The position numbers were made by a program, and so were the translations under genes. DNA of 64,000 nucleotides from Dichetophora obliterata (lineage: Eukaryota > Arthropoda > Insecta > Diptera > Sciomyzidae): assembly GCA_963920525.1 (NCBI GenBank), contig OY986435.1:301333908-301397907 (forward strand), read 5' to 3'. A model generated the notes under the pieces. It worked only from the letters and a program-made list of their open reading frames with translations. It was not told where the DNA came from and searched no databases. The number at the start of each line of letters is the position of its first letter. Positions within the stretch are counted from its first letter, which is position 1. Below are positions 55,094 to 64,000 of the stretch, piece after piece.

Positions 55094-55390
55094 GTGGCGG
55101 CCGTAGCCTAGTGGGTAGAGTGCGTGGCCCCTAAGCTAAAGAACCGCGGGAGCCCGGGTTCAATTCCAGCTCAGATAGAAAGTTTTTTCAATTGAATTAA
55201 TTTTTCTGTTCTCCTGCACAGAATGCACCTCTCTGCAAACAATGGCAAACCTCAGAGAGTAAAAATTGCCATGTAAAGCTTCTTGAGAACATAAGCCGTT
55301 CGCAGTCGGCATAAAACACGTAGGTCCAGTTCTCGATCAATTGTGATCAAACATTTAATTACACGCACAACACAATTGATCAATAGAAGC
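55094..55390 (+). mobile_element. tRNA-derived SINE
   Basis: The head has A box TAGCCTAGTGG (55,104-55,114) and B box GGTTCAATTCC (55,157-55,167), the pol III promoter pair, in a tRNA-like stretch starting ggcggccgtagcc. The body continues 'cactctctgcaaac'-like text, 'aatggcaaacctcagagagt', 'ttcgcagtcggcataaaac' and 'gtaggtcc', a body type I recall from insect SINEs. It ends near 55,385 without a long tail. Transcribed by pol III and mobilised by LINE machinery when active. Confidence 0.7.
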
Positions 55391-55439
55391 TAGGTCAAAT
55401 TTCTTCCAAGGGTTTAAATGGCCAGTTTATTTTATATTT

Positions 55440-56530
55440 TTTTTATTTACAAAAATTACAAAAAATATTTAATACTTTTTTCATTTGGTTTTTAGAAATA
55501 GAAAAATCCAGATTAAGATTAGAATTTATCACATTAAACAATTTCATAGTTCTAGAAAAAGGCCCATTTGATGCATAGTTAGTGCTACACATGTCCAAAT
55601 AGAATGGATCAAAATTTCTAAGTGTTCTAATAGGAATATTGAAATTAATCATTAATAACAGATCGGGACTATCAACAACCCCAGATATGATATTCAAAAA
55701 GAAGAGATAAAATATTTCTCCTAATCTCTAAGAATTTAAGACCAATTAATAGACAGCGGGTACTTTATGATGGAATAGAACCTTCAAAGTTAAGGAACCG
55801 CAAAGCAAACTGAGTAAATGATTTTTAGATACGTTCCCGTCTTAGCTTATGGTACTCATAAAATGGGTTTCCAACGACAGACGCATACTCAAGCCTCGAC
55901 CGGACTAGACTTGTAAATAGAACTTTAAACGTATAGGTATATAATCCAAGTACGGGACAAAGATGAGTTTGACATCAACACCAAGGTCTTTAATCTGCTC
56001 TATGAATAATAAGTTAGAACCATCAATGCAATAAGACGACCGATTGGGACTTTAAGACCTAGAATAAGAAATACAAAAACGCTTATCCAGATTCAAGAAG
56101 AGTAAATTTTTACAGCACTAGTTGTTAAGTTTACAAATTTCATCTTGAAGGGATTCAATATCCGCAGAGTTCTTTACTCTGAGGAAAACCTTCAGGTCAT
56201 CGGCATACAAAAGGCATTTACAGATCTGAAAAATGGTAGTAATATCATTAATAAAAATTATAAATAATAAGGGTCCCAAAATGCTACCTTGCGAGACACC
56301 AGACGTAGCCACGACACACTGCCTATTAGATAAGTATGAAGTCAGCCAGCCAAGGAAGCCCGATAAAAGCAGATAAGCATATTCCGTGAAAATAACCAAG
56401 TTGGAAATTGTAGACCGACCAGGCATAAAGCCATGCTCAATTTTGCTGCGTTCTTTCTAGTGAGACATTTCAACTTGTTCCTGCAAAAGTGTTTAATACT
56501 TTTAACACTCTCGTTGGTAGGCAACTTCTT
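55440..56530 (-). pseudogene. Second CR1/Jockey-group LINE copy, degraded
   Basis: The minus strand encodes MPGRSTISNLVIFTEY (56,426 on), WLTSYLSNRQCVVATSGVSQ with SILGPLLFIIFINDI (Pro-to-Ser change in the PQG motif), LLYADDLKVFLRV (active-site box) and SLQDEICKLNN. After frame breaks comes the C-terminal part MINFNIPIRTLRNFDPFYLD and SNGPFSRTMKLFNV (55,640-55,540). It lines up with the 16-18 kb LINE throughout but lacks the endonuclease and has an internal deletion before WLTSYL. Dead. Confidence 0.88.
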
Positions 56531-57302
56531 AATTGATTTGTGCTATATTTCACACAATGCTAGATAAAACTGATTGAAAAGCAATACATAACCAGTTCAC
56601 AAACTATTTAGTTCTAGGCCACACCTTACACAAAATAATGATACATAATCTAGCTTAAGTTAATTTCTTAATATTTAAAATAAAACCAACTAACTTGGTA
56701 ACTATACTAAAAAATATTGGTATCAAAATCGTCGTTGCTAAGAATGTTAACAATAAACACTTGCAGCGATAACTGCAAAAATAAATAAAATATAAAAAAG
56801 GTGGATAGACAGATACCAAGTATAATTAACCACCACATTCAGAATGATGGTTCAAAGCACTTGATATTTAAAAATTTCAATCAACATGAAAATATATCGA
56901 TCGAGTCGCAATTGAGTTTTTTGCGCAATTCAAGCCAATTATCAACATGACTAGAAATTGCTGTGATTATTATCAACAAAATCAAGTAAGGCCTCTTCTA
57001 TATGCAAGAGTTCAGTTTAGACAAGTGATAATCTGAGGGTGCGTTGATCTGAAAGCTTATCTCTGCTGAATAAAGTTCAAGTTGTGAGCATTTGGGTTTG
57101 TTGACTACTTATTTTGAAAGTAATTTTCCTGATTCTCATACACACACAATGAAAACTTCCCCGAATTGTTTATGAAGTCAATAAAAATTTGCTATCAAAT
57201 TACCGAGATAAATTTATTTCAGCTTTAAATAGAAATATAAATAAATTTATTTTTTAATATGTAGTGTTTTTTAAAGAATTCGTTTTAGTTTTAAAAATTA
57301 AA
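56531..57302. other. Unassigned AT-rich DNA
   Basis: No coding family, clear repeat or exon could be supported. If the candidate exon just to the right is real, this would be its first intron on the minus strand. Confidence 0.3.
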
Positions 57303-57404
57303 ACTTACCGTTTAACCATTTTGTTCGTCACTCCGGAATTGTTTTCCTGCTGAGATCCAATGCCGTCGGATTTGTTATAATCCAGTTTTGAGAAAATTTT
57401 TATA
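57303..57404 (-). promoter_or_regulatory. Candidate core promoter, short leader, start codon and splice donor
   Basis: On the minus strand there is TATAAAAA (57,404-57,397), then a leader of about 80 bases. The start codon in fly-like context acaaaATGG (57,319-57,317) gives Met-Val-Lys plus CG, followed by GTAAGT (57,308-57,303), a strong 5' splice site. All parts are in the right order and spacing for a host gene's first coding exon, and no transposon homology is seen here. Each motif is short and could occur by chance in AT-rich DNA. No downstream exon was recognised in the window. Confidence 0.35.
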
Positions 57405-58999
57405 CGCCGGAAATTAATTTTGAAATTTTTTTAAATATTATGTCAACTCTTCTGATTGGAGTTCCTTTAGATTGTACACGTATTCTGGCAGTGTATGGAT
57501 TATTGTTTTTATTATTTTTTTTTCTTTCTTAAATGTTGGAGTCCAACGTGTTAATGAAGATTAGTTTTTAGAATGCACTCGAAGCTGTTTAAATTATGGA
57601 AATGAATTTATTAAGTGAAGTTAAATAATAAAAGCCATAAAACTAAAGTAATGCCAATCATAATAAATTGAAGAGGAATAATAATCGATACTTGAATCCA
57701 CTTCTACTAATAAAAATACGTTTAATTAAACAAAAACGGATGATTTAAAGCGAAAGTCATCGTAAAAATAAGCTATACACTTGAAATTCGATTCTATCGA
57801 AAATTACTTTTTACGGAAAACTAATTTCATATTTGAACGACACATATTTAATATATATTACAAATATGATTGGACATTTTTATCCAACTATCAATCTATA
57901 TTATTCATAAAGTTAACAATAGATTCAGAAAAATGAGAGAGGGATTGATTTATTAATGATACGGAATAAAAAAATAAAACAATTCAGCTCATGCTCAATA
58001 GACCGGGTCAGTCTCCATACAAAAATATTAAGTGTTTGATAAACTCGGTCTAAAATATTCTTTGGCTCATTGTAGTACCCTGCACGAAAGGAATTCGCCC
58101 AATACTCAACTGGCAATTTAAAAGACCTATTTCGGTGAAAACACACTCTATAAGCAATGATGTAACATAAAATATTGGCAACTTCTGAACTGAGTTTTGA
58201 AATAACTATTTTTGCACAAAAGTTGCTATTTCTTTAGAAATTAAAAATACTGTATCCATAGAAAAAGAAGCAAGGCAAATTTATAAACAAACTATATTTA
58301 TTAATATAATAATTTCAATATGCTTGAATAACCAACAAGTTCTTCTTCAAAAGGGATTGTTAATTGAGATCTTCAAAAAAATCTACAACGTACTTAAATA
58401 ACATTTCTTCTGCGGCTTCTTTTACCTCAATTAAAGCTACGAATTTATCTTCGAATGGGCACTTTCGGACAACAGTGGCCTGCTAGTATATTATAAACCA
58501 AATGCAAGATAAGTTTTTAAGCTTCAATAATTGTCCATAATAGCAACGGTAGTTTTTGAGAAAATAACGTTTTAAGGTAACCCTGTAAGGAACAAATAGC
58601 TTTAATATATGAAATACTCAACGGAATTTATTTTTTGAAAGCTTTATATATTACATTGTAACCCATTTTTTACCAACAATTTTTTTATTCATTTTAAAAG
58701 TCTATTTCTAGACTAAATAAGGCCTTCTTTATGAGCACCATCCTTTTAACTTTCGATAAGTATTGGATCTAAGACCAAACTGAGAATTTACGGAGCCGAT
58801 TGTCACCCGTAGAGAACGCACAAAAGTTTAGTGTAAAGGCTGAGAGACAGTGTTCAATGAAACGAACACTAACTTTGACACATGTCTATGGGAGTCAGGT
58901 GTGGACAGATGTTGATTTTTATTTTTATAAACATTGTTTGGTTCAGTGACCACAAAACCTCATAATGTTAGTGTTATTGTTGTATGGTGGAGATGCCTA
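57405..58999. other. Unassigned AT-rich DNA
   Basis: The minus-strand frame 57,925-58,146 is less random in look (HRNRSFKLPVEYWANSF) but matches no family I can name; it may be a fragment of a dispersed repeat. The rest is featureless. Confidence 0.3.
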
Positions 59000-59003
59000 T
59001 TGC

Positions 59004-59430
59004 CTACAGTCCTATTTCTCTAATGAATTTTCGAATATTTTTAGTTTCAAGGGATGAAATTTGCTCTAGACTCAGCTCATAGTGCCCCAGTGTTAGTTTA
59101 CGTCTGCGAGCTACGGCGTCGCAGTTTGTAAGTAGGTGTATTGGAGTCTCCTCTGCTTCTTCACAGAAACGGCAGTTGCTATCGGTTGCTATGCCAAATT
59201 TCATCAGGTGATATTTAAGTTTACAGTGTCCTGTAAGGAACCCCGTTAGAATCCTTAGAATCGATATGTCTAAGCTTATGCACAATTTTGCTCTCCGAGT
59301 GTTTAAATCTCTGAGGAGCTATTTGGATTGTCTTAGCTCTGGGAGGCTTTTCCAAAGATTTGAGCGTTTCTGCCTCTCCTCCTAAGGGGTGTGCTTTGCA
59401 ATATCCTCCTTCTCTTTGCTGCTGATAGTT
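59004..59430 (-). pseudogene. LINE RNase H domain C-terminal fragment
   Basis: The minus strand gives WKSLPELRQSK (about 59,355), then from 59,285 ILRILTGFLTGHCKLKYHLM, FGIATDSNCRFCEEAEETP and IHLLTNCDAVARRR. This TGHCxLxxHL...CRxCxxxxETxxHLLxxC pattern is the end of the RNase H plus CCHC-like tail in ORF2 of Jockey/I-type LINEs that carry RNase H. The reverse transcriptase is not present. It ends with a stop near 59,004. Confidence 0.82.
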
Positions 59431-59564
59431 TTACCTAAACCTGTCTCCTTTTAGCAATGCATAGCAGAGTTCGCTTAGCTACTCCCTCTATGACAAGGTG
59501 TACGGGTGTTATTTTTATTTATTTCTATTGTTCAGGAGGCAAAGAAAATTATTTATTATTTGGG

Positions 59565-61098
59565 AATAATTTTACCTTAGGGCCCGGACTAAGAATATTG
59601 TTTTTTCTTATTTTTATTAAATTTATTTGAGCCTACTAAATATGAAAACAAAAATTGCCGCTCTCGTTTGGTTTAGCAGATAAAATTCGAGAAAGTTTGA
59701 AAATTCAGTGCAAATATTTAAGGTTGTTGAACCAAATTTCCCTTTTACGAAGTCTACAGTACTTCTGCATATAATTTTTTGGAACATTTTACCTTTAGCT
59801 AAAAACGACTTTTTAATTTTTTTTTTTTTCAAAATGAGTATTTGGAGCTAAAAAAGCGAATAGCGAAAAAATTAGAGGTCGCTCTCAAGACGTTTAAAAG
59901 TTATAAGAGTCCAAAGTTAGGAAAAATTGCCTTAAAAACATGATATAATTTTTTCAATTTTCCTAGAAAAGTAAACATTATGGGTATCAAAAGAAATGCA
60001 ATAGGAGCACACCTATTCGACAGGTATCAAACATTAAAATCCATGCATAACTTTTTAAGATATAAATTGTTTTATACTTAAATATTTTCGTTTTGTAGTG
60101 TTAAAAACAATATTCCGTACAAGGGCAAAACAGTATTAAGCTGTAAGTTCAAATTATTTTAAAAACAAGGAATAATTCCAATTTAAGTAACTAAGGTATA
60201 ACTAGTTACATGTACGATGTAACATATATGATGGAGGAATATTTACGAAGTTAAATAGTTACATGAATGATTGAGGAAGAAATTTAAAACATTTACAGAG
60301 TAATTTCTTAAAAGCCATGAAATATTATTTTTTTTAAGAATTTTTTAAGTAATAGGAACTTTTAAATAAATGGTGAATAAATAAAGCGCCGCAGGCGAAA
60401 AATTGTTATTAAAAATCACAGCGATCGTCTTTTAAATTATCCTTAATTAATTACATTCAAATTCATGGAATTAATTTTTGCCGTTTTTATTTGAATCTGA
60501 AATGCATCTAAAATTTTGATGCAAAATAGTTGGTACATAAAAAGAGTTACATCTTAGAAAGTAATTAATGGAATTTTATGGTTAATAGGTTATTGAATAG
60601 GTAATAGAATAGCTTTTCTTTTAATACCCATTTTGCTTAGTTTTGTTTATATATAGCAAAGATATAGCAAGTTTTTTTAGACCATTTTTCAACTTTGGAC
60701 CCCTATAACTTCTAAACCAGATGAGAGCGACGATTAATTTTTCAGATTTGGAATTAGAAGGCCTTAATACATATGTTCCACGAAAAAAAAGTGAAAAATT
60801 TAATTTTAGCTAAAGGTAATATATTCCAATTCTTTTTATTTTATCACTTGTATTAAATACTACTCATCATTAATTCAAAAATTGAAAATTTTCAAAAAAT
60901 AAAACTCGACGCGATTACATCGTAAAAGGGAAAAAGCGCTTCAATACGGTTAAAAATTTCCACTGAATTTTCAAACTTTCGCGAATTTTAACTCCTAAAC
61001 CAAACGAGAGCGACAATTTTTGTTTTCATATTTAGGCTTAGGAGGCTCAAGTACAATTAAAAAAAATATTCATGTCCGGGCCCTAAAGTAAAATTATT
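59565..61098. mobile_element. 1.5 kb element with ~390 bp inverted arms
   Basis: The left arm 59,565-59,955 and right arm 60,680-61,098 are inverted: 'aataattttacYttagggcc', 'atatgaaaacaaaaattg', 'cgctctcgtttggttta', 'gaaagtttgaaaattcagtg', 'acctttagctaaaa' and 'agttataRgRgtccaaagtt'. The gctctcRtYtggttta motif occurs twice per arm, so the arms themselves are internally duplicated. The interior is AT-rich and non-coding. Class unknown. Confidence 0.85.
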
Positions 61099-61640
61099 TC
61101 AAAATTAAAAGAGGACATAAATGTAGTTTTGACCAATCTGATTTTTCATTTGCTGAAAAACAGAAAACATAGTTTTAAAACGATTTGCTGAATTTTTAGT
61201 TTTTTAAAATTATTTTTTTGACATTAAAATCTAATACTTTATTTCAAGTGCAACGTTATCGTTACGGAAAGTGCAACAAATCTAGCACTATTTGCAAGGA
61301 AAATGAAGCGCTCTTTACGTGCATACAAGTAATGCGCATTGAAATTTTTTGCTGGGATATTTCAAGATTGTAGAGATTTTTTTTATTTACAAGGAAACTA
61401 TCAATAATATTTTTCTATAAGACTTTCAGTTAAATCAAGAAATTATAACTGAATTTACACTATTGTACTTGGCAACTCTACAACCAACAGTTTTAATTGT
61501 ACTCCCCCTGCAATAACAAGCACACAACGGATGTATAAGGGGGGCCCTTATTAATCACAGGCCCTAACAAAGAATACTTATGCGAAAATATTTGAACAGA
61601 AATTAAATCCCAAATAAGAAAACAAGAAAAAAAAAAAAAC
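61099..61640. other. Unassigned DNA
   Basis: 'ggggggcccttattaatcac' at 61,539-61,558 could be the end of a further hAT-like element, not confirmed. No coding family. Confidence 0.3.
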
Positions 61641-61659
61641 ACTGAAATTAAACAGATCT

Positions 61660-62255
61660 GTAAATATTTATATTTTTATCAAGATTTCGTTCCTGCACCG
61701 CACTTTCGATTGATTATTCTAGCTCGCTACATTTTTCTTCACAGTGCTTGTATTTTAATTTTTCCCTTTTTTTTTTTGTTTTATTATTACACGTTTCATC
61801 TATTTCAATGCACTTTTATCGATTATTGTGTGAAAAATTTTAAAATTTGGGTACTCTTTCACTTATTATTATTATTATTATAGCACACAACTCACAATTA
61901 ACTTTATTTGCACTTTTATATTCGATTTGCTTCTAGCTACTATTTAATTTAATTGCATTTTTTTACAAGCATTTTCTTTGCGACGATAGGTTGAACTTCT
62001 TTTAAATCTTAATTTATTTCACTTGTTTTGTTTAAATACAATTTTAATCTTTTGCATTTGTCTAGAAAACAGTTTTATCTATTATTTATTTAGATTTTTT
62101 GAAGCAATTTTATGAAAAATTACACCAACACACATAATTCGAACTAACTCCAAGACTGAAAAGCAGCGAAGAACAACAATCATAAATACCGATTCAAAAG
62201 TCAAAAGCAACGAAGCCATTTTCGAAGCACAAAGAAAATATATATATGAAGAGAT
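61660..62255 (-). other. Leader-like minus-strand sequence with upstream TATA
   Basis: On the minus strand an ATATATAT stretch (62,248-62,240) is followed by an A-rich, ATG-poor stretch. It has repeated aaagtgc, gtgaaa and caaataaag words, resembling long 5' UTRs of fly genes. A (TAA)n run lies at 61,866-61,882 on this strand. This is a compositional impression only; no splice donor could be fixed. Confidence 0.22.
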
Positions 62256-62297
62256 TTCGTCGATGTACCAGTGCATGGTAGAACAAGAAAAGGTATT

Positions 62298-63466
62298 GTT
62301 ACTGTGAGCTTAGACCGTCTGAACGAACGAAAAATTTATCGCGAACAATTTATTGCAATAAATGCTTCGTTCGGAGAACTGTTTAGACCGCACGAACATC
62401 AATCGCTAACAAACATTGGCCGCTATATTGTACGTTCAGGCGGTGTAAACAGCAATTTGTGCATTTAGCCGAACATCAATAAATGCAGGGTTGATTACTC
62501 CTTATTTTTATATTAGTACTAAAACTTATACTCCGTTTCTCAACAGCAAATGGTTTGCCACTCCATAACAATATATTACTCGTATTAGTTATTATAAAAA
62601 GGACATTTCTTTAATTTAAGGGCCCATTTGAGTTTTGCAATGAACAAAAATGAAATGTTATCATATTTTTCATGTGTCAAAAAATTCCGTAAATTTTAAG
62701 TCAATTAATTAAAAATTGCTACCGAATTGTATGCACTTGTTAAGCAAATACAATTGGTACTTTTAGTCGTTCGATTTTTATTTTAGAGAAGTACTTTTTA
62801 TGTTATAACTTTAAGGAATCGCTTTTAGTCACAAATCGATTTTTCAACATTAATTTTAGTTAATATCACATTTTTATAAAATCTTCGATTAAAAACTCAA
62901 AAAGATTCAGCAGAACCTAAAATATTTTTTTATTTTATTTGAACAAGCTCTTTTGCGAATTCCTGCTATATTAAATAATATTTGCTATCCATAAACTTAA
63001 AAATTTTGCATTAAAAGTATAAAAAAAATTAAAAAAATTACCTCAAATAAATAGTCGCTTTAAAATTAAATTTAAAATATAGGGTTTTTTCGCTTAAAAA
63101 ACTTTAATTGGCCTTTTACACAACACAATCATATTGCAGCGAAAGTTAACAGAACACTTAAAAAAACATAAATTACTACATATTTTAGTACTTTTCATAA
63201 ATTATTCTCTTAAGCTACTCCTCTTAGCTACTTTTCTGTTTTTAAACACTGCGCAACACCGGACTCGTAAAAAAAATCGAAGCTTGTTCGATCAGAGCGA
63301 ACGAAGGAATCTTCGTGCGTTCTCCCTAATTTACTGTTTACACCGGGCAAACATCATTCGCGATAAATTTATAGCGAACACTGTTCGTTCGGGCAAAGTG
63401 CTTAAACCGAGCGAACGAACGAGGTTTCTTTCGTTTGTTCAGGCAGTCTAAACGCACAGTTAGGAC
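62298..63466. mobile_element. Inverted-end element with GTTCGTTCGG subterminal motifs
   Basis: Left 'tactgtgagcttagaccgtc' then tgaacgaacgaaa and right (complement) 'aactgtgcgtttagactgcc' then tgaacaaacgaaa are inverted ends. Motifs of the form gttcgttcgg and tttaaacc/gtgtaaac recur at 62,365-62,400, 62,420-62,450, 63,340-63,360 and 63,380-63,425 near both ends. The centre is AT-rich with no coding family. Confidence 0.65.
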
Positions 63467-63482
63467 TGAACGTGTTTTTTTT

Positions 63483-63656
63483 AGCGGGGTTCACATGGTC
63501 CTACATGTTGTCACGCTTAGTGTGATGGCCTTGAATTTGAAACATTTCAAATTCATGGCAACATGTTGTCAGTCGGCTGTATCGAGCGTTCGAACGGTCA
63601 AATATGAGGCTTGTCTTACAATGCGTGACAACATGTAGGACCATGTGAACCCCGCT
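63483..63656. mobile_element. 174-bp MITE with perfect 34-bp TIRs
   Basis: 63,483-63,516 (agcggggttcacatggtc...) is exactly complementary to 63,623-63,656. An inner hairpin 'ttgaatttgaaa' / 'tttcaaattcatgg' lies at about 63,531-63,558, off-centre. No target duplication longer than 2-3 T could be fixed. Non-coding. Confidence 0.92.
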
Positions 63657-64000
63657 TTGCACAACCCCACGCCTCGACAGGCAATTATTCATTGCATACC
63701 GTCTGTCAAACAACAAATATGGCCAATGGACACCACTCATTTGCCACAGTTAGCAATATATGGCATGAAAGATTAAATGCCTTGTATTGCCAAGATGGAG
63801 TTGGCAATGGGTTGTATTTTTTGTTGTTTCACAGGCCATTTTGCACTTTTCTTCAAAATTTTAAGTGTGTTTATCTTAAAAATTAAGTGGCGCGCAGAAG
63901 AAATTTAAAAAATAATTAATTTGACTAATAAATGACAAAATTATTTATTGATTTCAAAATAAAGGAAAGTTCATCCTTGCAAAATTGCCATTAGGGCCCC
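63657..64000. other. Unassigned DNA at window end
   Basis: Mixed composition, no recognisable coding family. The last bases 'attagggcccc' recall the ttagggccc ends of the 59.6 kb element, but the window stops there. Confidence 0.3.

Noticed and set aside
1..64000. LTR retrotransposon or endogenous virus
   Set aside because: I found no gag/protease/integrase motifs or paired LTRs with primer-binding sites; all reverse transcriptases seen are of non-LTR type.

Overview
The window looks like nuclear DNA from an insect, most probably a fly (Diptera). It is strongly AT-rich, shows no operons, ribosome-binding sites or dense coding, and is packed with remnants of transposon groups typical of insect genomes: RTE and Jockey/CR1-group LINEs, Tc1/mariner, hAT, a piggyBac-type MITE and a tRNA-derived SINE. 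Species cannot be told from sequence alone. I found no complete host protein gene. The only candidates for host transcription are a minus-strand TATA box + ATG + splice donor near 57.3 kb and a leader-like stretch at 61.7-62.2 kb, both weak.

Layout. 0.3-4.7 kb: fragments of a TA-flanked repeat family with TIR TGGGCATTTCC (called the TGGGC family here), a mariner scrap, and a 1.4 kb hierarchical minisatellite (2.88-4.29 kb). 4.9-10 kb: a mariner N-terminal fragment, then a hAT element with an exact 8-bp target duplication inside an inverted, oligo-repeat-ended element, with a MITE inside the hAT. 10.1-13.4 kb: a TGGGC element split by a 5'-truncated RTE LINE with a 12-bp target duplication. 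14.3-18.7 kb: a Jockey-type endonuclease fragment, then a long-inverted-repeat element split by a CR1/Jockey-group LINE. 20.6-24.9 kb: a 4.3 kb element with ~560 bp inverted arms, each holding a tRNA-Asp-like sequence. 26.4-29.5 kb: a palindromic Tc1-like element, a MITE, a six-unit tandem array and a hAT remnant. 30.1-36.7 kb: a palindromic GAGATCTC repeat complex, long direct repeats and a hAT MITE. 38.6-42.4 kb: a Tc1-type inverted-repeat element holding further inverted-repeat elements and a MITE. 45-48.5 kb: a hAT-like element split by a LINE, and a Tc1-like transposase split cleanly by a TGGGC element. 51-56.5 kb: satellites, a piggyBac-type MITE, a SINE and a second CR1/Jockey-group LINE copy. 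59-63.7 kb: a LINE RNase H fragment, a 1.5 kb inverted-repeat element, a GTTCG-rich element and a MITE with perfect 34-bp ends.

The genes here do not work together as a pathway; the story is successive nested insertion. Insertion order can be read in several places from target duplications and from host-element sequence that resumes after the insert. The most unusual structures are the tRNA-like sequences in both arms of the 20.6-24.9 kb element, and the RTE tail shared at the same site in two TGGGC copies 35 kb apart. Alignments were made by eye, so boundaries are approximate unless a target duplication is given.
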